From positions 82,023 through 146,022 of the forward strand of contig CAJTYG010000001.1 in NCBI GenBank assembly GCA_910584155.1: 64,000 nucleotides of DNA. Direction: 5' to 3'. Made by a program: the position numbers and the translations under genes. Positions 18,901 to 27,523 of this stretch are shown piece by piece. The notes below the pieces were generated by a model. The model did no database searches, was not told where the DNA came from, and saw only the letters and a list, made by a program, of their open reading frames with translations. Origin of the DNA: an uncultured Christensenella sp. (GTDB lineage Bacteria; Bacillota; Clostridia; Christensenellales; CAG-917). Position 1 is the first letter of the stretch. The number at the start of each line of letters is the position of its first letter.

Positions 18901-20756
18901 AACAGATACATATTGTCGGAGAATATGCCAATTTAATGGTAAAAGATTATGCGGCGGCACTACAATTTGTAAATGATTATTTCCAACTGGATTTTAAAAA
19001 GTTTATTGCTAAATATTTTAAAGGAGAGCGAGCAACTCAAATTGAAAGGAATATAACACCAGAAAAGTATCATCAATTGTTTGGTACATTATCTGCTATG
19101 CAAAGAAAAATAATTGATGATAATGTCTCAAAAAACATTGTTGTAGCTGCAGGACCTGGAAGTGGAAAGACTAGACTTCTTGTACATAAGCTCGCATCAT
19201 TGCTTATGTTGGAAGATGTAAAGCATGAACAATTACTTATGCTAACATTCTCAAGAGCTGCCGCAACTGAATTCAAAAAGAGGCTAATAGATTTGATAGG
19301 TAATGCCGCCTATTTTGTGGAGATAAAAACGTTCCATTCATATTGTTTTGATTTGTTGGGTAAAGTAGGCAATCTGAAAGATTCCGAAAACGTTGTAAAA
19401 GAAGCTGCAGAAATGATTGCAAGCGGAGAGGTCGAATTAGGTAGAATTACAAAATCCGTTGTTGTAGTCGATGAAGCACAAGATATGGATGAAAATGAGT
19501 TCGCATTACTCAAATCATTAATGTTACGTAATGAGGATATGCGTCTTATAGCTGTTGGAGATGACGATCAAAACATATATGAGTTTAGGGGGTCAGATTC
19601 AAAGTACTTACGCAAGTTGATAACAGAATATGGCGCACAGAAATACGAATTATCACAGAATTTTAGAAGCGCGAAATCCATAGTTGAGTTTTCAAATGAA
19701 TATGTTAAGACCATCAATCAGAGGATGAAAGAATGTCCAATTGTTTCTGCAAAAAATGACAGTGGTGTAGTTGGACTGATTAAATATAAGTCTGAATTCA
19801 TGGAAGTCCCAGTTGTAAATAAGGTTTTAAATTCTAAAGGGAAGGGAAGTATATGCGTTCTAACAAGCACAAATGATGAGGCATTGAGAATTGTGGGATT
19901 GCTTACAAAAAATAATTGTAGAGCAAAACTTATACAGTCTGTTGATGGGTTTAATCTTAGAAATTTGGTTGAACTTAGATACTTTATTAATGAAGCAACA
20001 AAAGATATTCAATCACCTGTTATTTCGGACACCAAATGGGAGAAAGCTATAGCCCAATTAAAACAAAAGTATAAAGATAGCAACTGTCTAAGCAATTGTC
20101 TTAAACTAATTGCTGAATTTGAATCGGTTAATAAAATTAAATACCGTACAGATTTGGAGGAATATATAGGCGAATCAAATTTTGAAGATTTTTATGGCGA
20201 AGAAGATGATTGTGTATTTGTTTCAACGATACATAAATCAAAAGGGCGTGAATTTGATTGCGTTCATATTTTAATTAACAATAAGTTTACACAATCAGAA
20301 GAAAATAAGCGTAAGTTGTATGTAGCTATGACAAGGGCAAAATCAGAATTGTACGTGCATTATTCTAATGACCTATTTAGAGGCGTTGCAATTCCAAGCT
20401 TTGTTGAAAGAGTTTTAGATAAGAACACGTATTCTGAGCCTAAGGAAATAGGGATGCAACTTTCTCATAGAGATGTCGTGCTAAATTATTTTAAAGACAA
20501 AGCACACTTATTATATGCACTGCGCAGTGGAGATAAGCTAACGATTGAAAATGAATATTTATCGATATTTACCAATAATAAAAACATAAAAGTAGCAAAA
20601 CTATCCAAAGAGTGTATGAATAAAAAAATATTACCAGTTATAGAGCAAGGGTATAAGTATCAAAATGCCTTTATCAGATGCATTGTGTTATGGAAGAGCA
20701 AAGATGGAACAATTGAAATCCCTATCTTATTACCGGAAATCCATTTTGTAAGATAG
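15966..20756 (+). CDS. Giant fusion: DEDD exonuclease, RecQ-like helicase, UvrD-like helicase
   Basis: The 1596-residue protein joins three DNA-processing modules. (1) A DEDD-type 3'-5' exonuclease (about 1-130): Asp8 and Glu10 in VDSEIS, Asp58 in GHNIIHHD, Asp108 in PLNDSKKA. (2) A RecQ-type SF2 helicase (about 255-600): FPTGGGKS near 280, VIDEAHCFSAWG near 380, SAFGMGVDKKDVG, and EAGRAGRD. (3) A UvrD/PcrA-type SF1 helicase (about 1040-1530): AAGPGSGKT near 1060, VVDEAQD near 1167, GDDDQNIYEFRG near 1198, STIHKSKGREFD and VAMTRAKSELYV. Active sites of all three look intact. GGAG at 15957-15960 supports the ATG. It closes the plus-strand cassette. A role in destroying or remodelling invading DNA is inferred from setting and domains. 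Confidence 0.9.
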   Translation: MSNLIFVDSEISNDGRVIGDLGAVKDDNTEFHSANIRGFEKFVADADFICGHNIIHHDLIYIGKAFKKNVSYIDTLYLSPLLFPRRPYHKLLKDDILLSEELNNPLNDSKKARDLFYDELNAFQALSSRKKWIYCALLFNYPEFNGFFKYIKFKPYQLTSFAIKEEFKNKICVNADIDSLIKNYPIELAYALALISSDDKSSITPPWILVNYPNVENVIRLLCNVPCKDGCEYCASKLDAKKQLKRIFGYNNFRIYNGEPLQEKAVVAAVEGQSVLAIFPTGGGKSITFQLPALMAGETMHGLTIVISPLQSLMKDQVDNLEDRGIPDAVTINGLLSPIERKEAIDRVANGLASILYISPEQLRSKTIEKLLLSRNIARFVIDEAHCFSAWGQDFRVDYLYIGDFINELQKKKKLSTAIPVSCFTATAKPKVITDICDYFKKKLDLTLDVYATSATRENLHYAVLYKETEEEKYNTLRSLIEAKNCPTIVYVSRTKRTFELAQRLTNDGFPARPYNGSKMEATEKIENQEAFINNEVQIIVATSAFGMGVDKKDVGLVVHYDISDSLENYIQEAGRAGRDQNLDGECYILFNDKDLDKHFVLLNQTKLSISEIQQVWKAIKDFTKTHQTVTCSPLEIARQAGWDDSISEIESRVKIAIAALENAGYVKRGRNVPKLYANSILVKNMQEASSVIDKSNLFDEKQKLTAKRIIKFLISSRSIAQAQNDDAESRVDYIADRLGLEKSEVIDSINMMRQIKLLADMQDMSAYIHKAESQNKSLQIVDKFAKLERFILSQLSEEASSYNLKELNDLALNSGIHSSVKNIKSLIYFWTIKSDIAKTEYFSQNRTDIIPAISVDKLKSKANKRIEICRFIVEELYNRVPQNQTNTDEDVLVEFSLVGLLESYKSTPNICALEESVSLQDISDALLFLSKIGALNLQGGFLVSYNGMEIKRLIRDNKIRYKNEDYRMLSEFYKQKIQQIHIVGEYANLMVKDYAAALQFVNDYFQLDFKKFIAKYFKGERATQIERNITPEKYHQLFGTLSAMQRKIIDDNVSKNIVVAAGPGSGKTRLLVHKLASLLMLEDVKHEQLLMLTFSRAAATEFKKRLIDLIGNAAYFVEIKTFHSYCFDLLGKVGNLKDSENVVKEAAEMIASGEVELGRITKSVVVVDEAQDMDENEFALLKSLMLRNEDMRLIAVGDDDQNIYEFRGSDSKYLRKLITEYGAQKYELSQNFRSAKSIVEFSNEYVKTINQRMKECPIVSAKNDSGVVGLIKYKSEFMEVPVVNKVLNSKGKGSICVLTSTNDEALRIVGLLTKNNCRAKLIQSVDGFNLRNLVELRYFINEATKDIQSPVISDTKWEKAIAQLKQKYKDSNCLSNCLKLIAEFESVNKIKYRTDLEEYIGESNFEDFYGEEDDCVFVSTIHKSKGREFDCVHILINNKFTQSEENKRKLYVAMTRAKSELYVHYSNDLFRGVAIPSFVERVLDKNTYSEPKEIGMQLSHRDVVLNYFKDKAHLLYALRSGDKLTIENEYLSIFTNNKNIKVAKLSKECMNKKILPVIEQGYKYQNAFIRCIVLWKSKDGTIEIPILLPEIHFVR

Positions 20757-20814
20757 GGACGTGATTGGATAAAGTCATCTTTTGCCAAAGCATACTTTAC
20801 TGTTCAGTATCTAG

Positions 20815-21579
20815 TTAAATATTTGTAATAGTACCTTCTTTTATGTGATACTGTTTATTTCTATCTGTGCAGAAGTTTATTACTTTATTTGCCATTTCGT
20901 TAAAGAAAAGCTTGTAATCTTTATATTGCGACACTTTTGCATTGTAATTGAGTCTGCCAAATATTATCTTATCTACAAATGAAATGGCATCAAGTATTTC
21001 ATCTAAACTTTGCTCAATAATATTTGGGGTTGGATAGGGTTCTATACTTACCCAAGTTTTGCAACCAGCGTCATGCAATTTCTTTAATGCTTTTATTCGT
21101 TCTATATAGGTGGCAGCGCCCGGCTCTATTTCTTTGCGAAAATTTTCATCCAAAGAAATGAGCGTTATTCCATATTCATTATCTTTTGATAATTCGCTCA
21201 ATTCGAATGGCAAAATTCCTTTCGTAAGAGCAGTGCATTTAATACCATTTGCATTTAATTTTTTGATGCAGTTCAAACTTAAATCCGCAATTTCAGGGTA
21301 GTTGTACATAAATGCATCTGTCGTAAAACACAATTGCACAGAATTTATTTTACTTTTTAATTTAGGAATTTCTTTGTCAAGCAATTCTAATGCGTTACTA
21401 ATTAGCTTAGGTTCACACCAGTCTTCGTAAGTTTTAGCTTTACCAAAACGCTTAGCCATCATCATAGCATAGCAAGGATATTTACAACCATGTGAACATC
21501 CCTCAGTGATATTGATAGTGTAGTCTCCGTACTCTACGCCTGTTTTGTATAATAAGCTTTTTCTTTCTATAGTTTTCAT
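20815..21579 (-). CDS. Radical SAM-like three-Cys-motif protein, TcmP partner
   Basis: The 254-residue protein has a Cys-x3-Cys-x3-Cys cluster motif near the N-terminus (Cys28, Cys32, Cys36 in GCSHGCKYPCYA), not the usual radical-SAM Cys-x3-Cys-x2-Cys. A TIM-barrel-like series follows, with strands such as VQLCFTTDAF, CTALTKG and GITLISLD. It probably binds a 4Fe-4S cluster. The gene pair with TcmP is known in mobile and defence settings, but the reaction is unknown. It is the last gene of the minus-strand operon, starting in an ATGA overlap with tcmP, and TGGAG precedes its ATG. Confidence 0.82.
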   Translation of the reverse strand: MKTIERKSLLYKTGVEYGDYTINITEGCSHGCKYPCYAMMMAKRFGKAKTYEDWCEPKLISNALELLDKEIPKLKSKINSVQLCFTTDAFMYNYPEIADLSLNCIKKLNANGIKCTALTKGILPFELSELSKDNEYGITLISLDENFRKEIEPGAATYIERIKALKKLHDAGCKTWVSIEPYPTPNIIEQSLDEILDAISFVDKIIFGRLNYNAKVSQYKDYKLFFNEMANKVINFCTDRNKQYHIKEGTITNI

Positions 21580-22748
21580 ATTAACTCCACATATATTTCT
21601 TTATTCAAAAAGTCCATAGATTTTGACAATTTACCAGTGGGGGTATATGGATTCTCTCTTGTTATCTTAACTTTACTGTTTTTTTCAAGTTCAGTCAAAG
21701 CATTTTTCACATCAGAATGTAAGTATTTAGGCCCGCAAATCATATACATTAAATAGCAAATATCTTTACAGTTAATAATTTTCTCTGATTTGGTTGCTTG
21801 TTTCAGAACCTCTAACATATCATCTGTACATGAATAGCGAGCAAAATCGTAATCGAAAAGGGATTCTTGTTGTCCTCTATTGTTAAGTATCATTTCATTA
21901 TTACATTTTATCATATTTTCGCTCATGTATAATGCACCTTGAATATGATTAGTGGCAAATACCATTCTATACTTTGGAATATTTTTATCCCCAGTCTTGA
22001 TAGCGAACTGAAATATATATTCGAAATCTTCTCCTAGCCGTTCCATATATTTATTAACAAACCATTCTTCGGCTTGCTTAGTCGTGATACTACCGAGTTT
22101 TTTTAGTTGAATGATTTCTTGCCAATAATCTCCACCCGCAATCCTATTCATATTGTCAATATCATTGATAAAAATATCAGAGTCGTCTGTATCATCAAAT
22201 GCATCCAATTCGTCATCAATTTCAACGTCAAGTAATCGACAACCCTCTCTAATAAAGCCAAAAGAGTTTAGATTTAGAAGAAGTTCCACACTGTTTGGAT
22301 TTGATGCTAATTCTGAAAATATTTCATAATGAATGTGTTTTATTCCGAATGGATCGACATATAAAAAGATATTTCTATGCCTATTCCTAGAAATTATACT
22401 TAGTGCTTCATTTTTATAGTCTGCATTACGAATATAACACCAATCACGATTGAGAACTTGTTTTAATTGCTGTGAATACTTTTTGTTGTATTCAATAAAA
22501 ATTGGTATGATTTTACTGGAAAATTTAGAAATTTCTTGGGCGTGTTCTATTTTATCGCGTATTATGACTGGCGAGCCAACAGTTCCATCGTCGAAACATC
22601 CCTTCCCAGCAAATCCGTCAATAAACAAGGTGTCTTTTCCTGTAGCAAGAATTTTTGATAGATATAGTGGTAAATAATTTTCTAGCAATTTATCTTTGTA
22701 AATTGACCATCTTTTTTTTGTTTGAAAAAAACTTGATGTATTACTCAT
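21576..22748 (-). CDS. tcmP: Three-Cys-motif partner protein TcmP
   Basis: The product reads as the TcmP family, which always travels with a three-Cys radical SAM-like protein. Its 390 residues show the methyltransferase-like N-terminal part with LFIDGFAGKG (glycine loop, about 40-50) and IIPIFIEYNKKY (an acidic residue where SAM-dependent methyltransferases bind ribose). FLYVDPFGIKHIHYEIF (about 128-145) and LLLNLNSFGF follow, and a C-terminal winged-helix-like region ends it. A Rossmann methyltransferase role is likely by motif, but the substrate is unknown. GGAG precedes the ATG. It lies between the TIGR02391 gene and the radical SAM gene in the restriction-like operon. Confidence 0.85.
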   Translation of the reverse strand: MSNTSSFFQTKKRWSIYKDKLLENYLPLYLSKILATGKDTLFIDGFAGKGCFDDGTVGSPVIIRDKIEHAQEISKFSSKIIPIFIEYNKKYSQQLKQVLNRDWCYIRNADYKNEALSIISRNRHRNIFLYVDPFGIKHIHYEIFSELASNPNSVELLLNLNSFGFIREGCRLLDVEIDDELDAFDDTDDSDIFINDIDNMNRIAGGDYWQEIIQLKKLGSITTKQAEEWFVNKYMERLGEDFEYIFQFAIKTGDKNIPKYRMVFATNHIQGALYMSENMIKCNNEMILNNRGQQESLFDYDFARYSCTDDMLEVLKQATKSEKIINCKDICYLMYMICGPKYLHSDVKNALTELEKNSKVKITRENPYTPTGKLSKSMDFLNKEIYVELI

Positions 22749-22752
22749 ATTA

Positions 22753-22765
22753 ACTCCATAGGTTT
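22753..22765 (-). repeat. Junction direct repeat, copy 2
   Basis: On the minus strand AAACCTATGGAGT repeats exactly the sequence at 23512-23500. Within 21 bases around it, 18 are identical to the last codons of the methylase gene (encoding MIKPME in the gene, MSKPME here). The two copies bracket the TIGR02391 gene. Confidence 0.7.
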
Positions 22766-22803
22766 ACTCATAAGTTTAATAAATATTATTTGTTGTAAGT
22801 TCT

Positions 22804-23493
22804 CTATTCTGAAATTCCAGAATACTTAACCGCTTCATCAATCTTGTACATCAACATGCTTGCAAATATAAGCTGTCTATTACAATCTTCTTTTGTAATC
22901 TTATTATCATTTGAATGAGCATTAGGATTTCTCAATGCAGACATTGCACCAGCCAACATAAGCATATAGCCTAACTGAGTATTTTTCCCAGAAACATTCG
23001 TTCTGTCGCAAAATTCAATCATAGGATTTTTGTCAGAAAATACCGTGGTCATTAATGGATAATCATTGTTGGGTGGTTGCTCATCGGGCTTTATTATAAC
23101 AAATAGTTTTCTAACTCTTGAAGCAATTTCCTTGAATGCATTTTCACTCGCATTAGTAAAATTATCTTCAAGATACAGCTTTTGGGTAGCCTGAGCAATT
23201 TGCGGATGTAAGTATCGAAATAATGGATCGTTCTCACGAGAAAGAACATAACACTTCAATTTATTTAACTCAACGAGTATAACATTAGCTTCTTGTCTGC
23301 TCATAAATTGTGTTGATTTATAAACAAGATTTTCTGAAATGATTTTCCATTCTTCTGTTTGGTCACAATGATTACTAAAAATAAAATTTAAAAGCTCATC
23401 ATGAAATTTAACATACTCAGGAGTATCAAAATACACGTGGTCAAGTGAAAAGAAACTTTTTACTTGGTTAATTAAATTATTTATCTCTGACAT
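22804..23493 (-). CDS. TIGR02391 family HEPN-like protein
   Basis: The 229-residue product matches the TIGR02391 (Ymh-like) family: YLHPQIAQATQKLYL (about 103-118), a region around NAFKEIASRVRKLF, and the diagnostic ALRNPNAHS near the C-terminus. The R-x4-H in RNPNAH is the HEPN-type ribonuclease signature, so an RNA-cleaving, growth-arrest role linked to the neighbouring restriction genes is plausible but unproven. It starts four bases after the methylase gene stop, with GGAG for initiation. A 13-base direct repeat lies on both sides of the gene, a possible insertion scar. Confidence 0.78.
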   Translation of the reverse strand: MSEINNLINQVKSFFSLDHVYFDTPEYVKFHDELLNFIFSNHCDQTEEWKIISENLVYKSTQFMSRQEANVILVELNKLKCYVLSRENDPLFRYLHPQIAQATQKLYLEDNFTNASENAFKEIASRVRKLFVIIKPDEQPPNNDYPLMTTVFSDKNPMIEFCDRTNVSGKNTQLGYMLMLAGAMSALRNPNAHSNDNKITKEDCNRQLIFASMLMYKIDEAVKYSGISE

Positions 23494-23497
23494 ATTT

Positions 23498-26400
23498 TTA
23501 CTCCATAGGTTTTATCATACTTTCGATAAAGGAGATTTCTTCTTTGGATAAGCCATATTTTTTATACAGTTGCGCGTCGATTTCGGGAATAGGCTTACTC
23601 CAATCAATATCGGATTTATCAGTGAAATCTTGCATAGGAACTAAACTGTAAACATTTTTGCCTGCACCCTGATCCCGTTTTCTAATACCAACTAATAAAC
23701 GGAATAATTTTGTTTTCGTATAACTAAAACAGTGTCCCATTTGTTGTCTATTTGCAAATGGTCCAATTTGTATAAATGTTTCAGTACAAGCCATTCTGGG
23801 TTCGGCTAAAATCGGAGTAGATGGTATTTCGCCAAGTTCTCCAATTCCATAGTTTCTTGTAATAAAAATTTTATAACTATCCAAACAATCACATTTAGGG
23901 AATGGGTAATCTCTACTAACATATTTTTTAACTCTATGTAGTTTTTCATCAAGTCCAATTATCACATAGCCATTTTCAACAACCTTATCAAATATTGGCG
24001 GTAAAGAATATTTTGCAGGATTTTTGAAAAAATCACCTCGTAAGCCATAAGGTTTCATTGCAGAAACAATCGTGTCAAAAGAAGTATTAGACTGCTCATT
24101 GACTTTATTTTTAATAGAAATTAGACGACTATCCCTTATATAAATATCGTCTTCACCATCAACCAAAAATCTTTTTGATTTAATAATATCTTTATCAATA
24201 ACGGTATAAATGTTACATTCGCTGTTATGTTTTGCATTCCATAAGAAGTAGCATACGCCGCCTTTTATATCAACATTATCAAAGCACACACTCGCATCAA
24301 AATAGTCATAGAGCGTAGCAAAGTGCTTGTCGTTAATCATATCACTTCTAAATTTTTCAAGACCTTTACCGCCCGTCATCCAACGAGAAGGCATAATCAT
24401 AGAAATATTGCAAGGCTTAACTTTTTTAGCCATATCCACAAATAAATTATATACCGGAGTAGAACTTGCTTGTGCGCCTCCATCCATAATCTGATACGGC
24501 GGATTGCCGACTATTGCGTCAAATTCCATTGTGCTTGCCTCCTTGTTCCAAAAACTTCCACGCTTCATTTTTTCTATAAATTGTTCGGGTTTATCTTTGA
24601 TCTGCATTAGCAAGTCATCAAAGGCGTGGGCATTTATTTTACCCGAACCATACCCTAATAAGGTGCGTTTTGTAATTGCCCGTGCCATAGGCGTTTTGCA
24701 AATTACAAATATGTTTTTTTCTACGGTTTGCCGCCAAAGTTCTTGTTGACGTTCTCGTGTAAGATTTTCGGCTTTTTCCAAAGCACAACGCTTTTTGAAA
24801 ATGCTGTAAGTAACGTAAAGGGGATATAATCCCGATTTTGAATTGATTTCCAAAATCTTCGCTTTGACGTTTGCAACCGTTTCCACAGTAACCTTGCCGT
24901 TATCTCTGAAACGTGGCTCGTCTAAAAGTTCCTCATGCTGTTCGTCATAAAAATCGTAACCGCCCAAACAATCACCCAAGTGCATATTGACAACTCGCCA
25001 CGGGGTAAGTACGGTTTCTTTATCGGGGTTCTTGAAAGTATTGAATATGCTTGCAATACGCTTAACTCTTTCGGTAGGTGAAAGGCTGTCTGCCGCCAAA
25101 GCCTGCCGACGAATATTTTGACCTGCGGCGATAAACACGTCTTGCTCGTAGTATTTTGCAAATTTTTTGAAAGTCGGCTTATCTATGCCTTTTGGCATAA
25201 ACTCCGCCCAAGATACATCGTCTATCAAATCGGTAAAGTTATTTACCGTGATTTCCTTGCCAAACGGAACATCAGCACCGTAAACCATAAGCGGAATACG
25301 AATAGAAATGCCGCGCAAAATCGAACGTGCTGTTTCGGCTTGACTACGTTGCTTTTTCTTTTCTTCCAACAAAGCAATTTCTTCGGGCGTACGTTCTCTT
25401 GCAGGTTTACGCTCAATTCTATTTATTTCTTCGTATTCTTCGTTTGTAAGCCCTTGACGGTTTATATCTATGTCGCCTTGTTTCTTCGTCTGTTTGCTTG
25501 CGCCGATTATCTTTTTCAGTTCTTCAAAATCTTGAAGTTCTATGCCGTCAAGTTTGAGAAGATTATCGTTATAGATATGCGGATCGTCAAAACCGTTACG
25601 CACAACTCTATCCGTGTACGCACGTTTTAATTGTTGCAACAAGCCGTCAACATTAAAGGGTTTCATTTTAGAGCCTTCAATGCCTATAACGGGGCAGAAG
25701 TTCAAAAACTCGCCCATCTTAATTCTATCCGTACTTGTATCGCCGGCACGAGCGGATAGTTTACCAGCCTCCGCAACCATCTTCAAAGTTCTGTCGGGAG
25801 CGAAGTCGAACACACAGCATTTGTCTTTTATTTTACCGTTTATATTAGCCGGTGATTGCACACGGAAAATCGTTTGCAAATAAGCGGATGCAGAAGTAGA
25901 AAACGTGCCTGCAAGCATAAATACAGCCGTCCATTCGGGAATGGTAACGCCCGTCGTTAATCTACCGCACGAGATGGTAATAGAATATGTTTCGGCAGGA
26001 TTATCGCCAAAAGCATTTTGTACTGCGGCTAATGCGTCCTTGTAGCCGACTTCTTCATCGCCTGCGCCTGCAACATTTACTATGTTAAAAACGCCCGAAC
26101 CGAATACGGAATGTTCTTGCAACAGTTTACTTAATGCCCGTGCCTCTTTGACGCCCGGCACCATCCACAACGAGTGGCGGAAATAATCTCTGTATTCGTC
26201 GGTGGAGTAAGGGTAGTTGCTGTCGCTGTCCTTTTTACACAATAAATTCAAGAACGAATTCACGTCGTCCTTATGTACAAAATCTCCAACCTCTACGCCG
26301 TCGGGCATAGGCTTAAAATCTTTTTCGGTTACGCCCGTCCACGTTCTGAAAAACTCACGGAAGTTAAAGGCATTATCTTCTTCGTCGAAATATCCTTGAA

Positions 26401-27523
26401 TAAGTTTATTAAGGTCGTAGGTATAAATCTGCATTTGAGGGAGCGAAGAATAAGGGTTATTGTCACCGGGATGCAACAAATCCCAATTCGTCTTTTCTCG
26501 TTGCTCCATTACATAATCCCAAGTGTAGATTTCGTCTTGTTTGAACTGATCGAGCAAGTTGAAAGGAGTTCCAGACAAACGCAATATTTTCGGCTTTTTA
26601 GTCTGATTGCAAATTTCGTCTATTACGGCTTGTCCCAACTTTGTAAGCGTACCTTCGTGGGCTTCGTCAATTACGATGAAATCCCAATCAATCAAGAATA
26701 TATAATCGTTTTTATCAAATTTTCCGCCAACGGCTTGCGAGCCCCGCAAGTCCTGCATTGAGGCAAAGTAAACAAACTTTTTGCCGCTGTCAACAAGGTT
26801 TTCTATTTGTTCGCCGTTTGTCTTTGAGCCGTAAACGTAATCGGTATCGTAAAATATCTTTTGGTAATCGTCATACCAACCTTGATTGACTACGGGGCGG
26901 TGTGTGAGAATAATGGTCTTTTCAAAAGCCATTTCTTTGGCGACTTGAAGTGCGGTAAGAGTTTTGCCAAAACGCATTTTGGCGTTCCACAACATTCTGT
27001 CGCCCGTCTTGAATTTTGCTATCGTTTGCTTTATAGCAGCCTTTTGTTCGGGACGGAAGATAATTGGACTGTATTCTTCGGTAATCTCATTTGAACTCAA
27101 AGAAATACGACCGTCTTTGACTGCTTGTATAGCATGTTTTACAGTTTCCAAATCGACCTTAAACCATTCGTTTGCCTTGTTCTTTTTATCAAAGTAATGG
27201 CGTTCAATGCCCGAGCGTTCAAAAACTTTATGTACATCGTGGTCTGAAAAGGCTTTTACTTGCTTCTTGCCGTTTTTGACTACTTCACGCACGGCAAGTT
27301 CGGTATGGAGTAAATCGTAAGCAATGCCTGCCGTTTGTGTATATTGATTGATGCGGTTCTTTGCGGCGATATTCAACTCGCGGCAATTAGGTAATAATTC
27401 ATCGGGAGTTTTGTTTGAGGACAGAGAAGTTTCACCTATCTTTAACAAATCTTTATGCGCTTCGTCATTGATACGGAATATGTAAATCAATTTATATGAA
27501 AATGTTGACTTAAATTCGGTCAT
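23498..27523 (-). CDS. GIY-YIG / SF2 helicase / Eco57I-type adenine methylase fusion
   Basis: This 1341-residue protein reads as a one-chain restriction-modification enzyme. The N-terminal GIY-YIG/T5orf172-like domain (about 8-125) begins with IYIFRI and LLKIGET. An SF2 helicase follows (about 155-600): KMRFGKT as the ATP loop, VIDEAHEGT, LSGTPFN, and a final LTTGVTIPEW...FRVQSP motif. The methylase part has ILEINSKSGLYPLY in place of the usual SAM loop near 890 and VGNPPYQ near 1010, the catalytic N6-adenine motif. The C-terminal 330 residues should recognise the target. It follows the partner subunit in a TAATG overlap. G+C drops from 42% (25681-25740) to 28% (24061-24120), so the 3' third may have been exchanged. 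Confidence 0.85.
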   Translation of the reverse strand: MTEFKSTFSYKLIYIFRINDEAHKDLLKIGETSLSSNKTPDELLPNCRELNIAAKNRINQYTQTAGIAYDLLHTELAVREVVKNGKKQVKAFSDHDVHKVFERSGIERHYFDKKNKANEWFKVDLETVKHAIQAVKDGRISLSSNEITEEYSPIIFRPEQKAAIKQTIAKFKTGDRMLWNAKMRFGKTLTALQVAKEMAFEKTIILTHRPVVNQGWYDDYQKIFYDTDYVYGSKTNGEQIENLVDSGKKFVYFASMQDLRGSQAVGGKFDKNDYIFLIDWDFIVIDEAHEGTLTKLGQAVIDEICNQTKKPKILRLSGTPFNLLDQFKQDEIYTWDYVMEQREKTNWDLLHPGDNNPYSSLPQMQIYTYDLNKLIQGYFDEEDNAFNFREFFRTWTGVTEKDFKPMPDGVEVGDFVHKDDVNSFLNLLCKKDSDSNYPYSTDEYRDYFRHSLWMVPGVKEARALSKLLQEHSVFGSGVFNIVNVAGAGDEEVGYKDALAAVQNAFGDNPAETYSITISCGRLTTGVTIPEWTAVFMLAGTFSTSASAYLQTIFRVQSPANINGKIKDKCCVFDFAPDRTLKMVAEAGKLSARAGDTSTDRIKMGEFLNFCPVIGIEGSKMKPFNVDGLLQQLKRAYTDRVVRNGFDDPHIYNDNLLKLDGIELQDFEELKKIIGASKQTKKQGDIDINRQGLTNEEYEEINRIERKPARERTPEEIALLEEKKKQRSQAETARSILRGISIRIPLMVYGADVPFGKEITVNNFTDLIDDVSWAEFMPKGIDKPTFKKFAKYYEQDVFIAAGQNIRRQALAADSLSPTERVKRIASIFNTFKNPDKETVLTPWRVVNMHLGDCLGGYDFYDEQHEELLDEPRFRDNGKVTVETVANVKAKILEINSKSGLYPLYVTYSIFKKRCALEKAENLTRERQQELWRQTVEKNIFVICKTPMARAITKRTLLGYGSGKINAHAFDDLLMQIKDKPEQFIEKMKRGSFWNKEASTMEFDAIVGNPPYQIMDGGAQASSTPVYNLFVDMAKKVKPCNISMIMPSRWMTGGKGLEKFRSDMINDKHFATLYDYFDASVCFDNVDIKGGVCYFLWNAKHNSECNIYTVIDKDIIKSKRFLVDGEDDIYIRDSRLISIKNKVNEQSNTSFDTIVSAMKPYGLRGDFFKNPAKYSLPPIFDKVVENGYVIIGLDEKLHRVKKYVSRDYPFPKCDCLDSYKIFITRNYGIGELGEIPSTPILAEPRMACTETFIQIGPFANRQQMGHCFSYTKTKLFRLLVGIRKRDQGAGKNVYSLVPMQDFTDKSDIDWSKPIPEIDAQLYKKYGLSKEEISFIESMIKPME
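23500..23512 (-). repeat. Junction direct repeat, copy 1
   Basis: AAACCTATGGAGT on the minus strand at the very end of the methylase gene. It encodes the Lys-Pro-Met-Glu end of the protein and serves as the ribosome binding site of the next gene. It is repeated exactly at 22765-22753. Confidence 0.7.

Noticed and set aside
15966..20756. Housekeeping recQ
   Set aside because: It is far too long, fused to a UvrD helicase and an exonuclease, A+T-rich, and located in the island.
25118..25630. 170-aa plus-strand frame inside the restriction-methylase gene
   Set aside because: Shadow frame rich in Phe and Cys with no start signal; the minus-strand protein is continuous.
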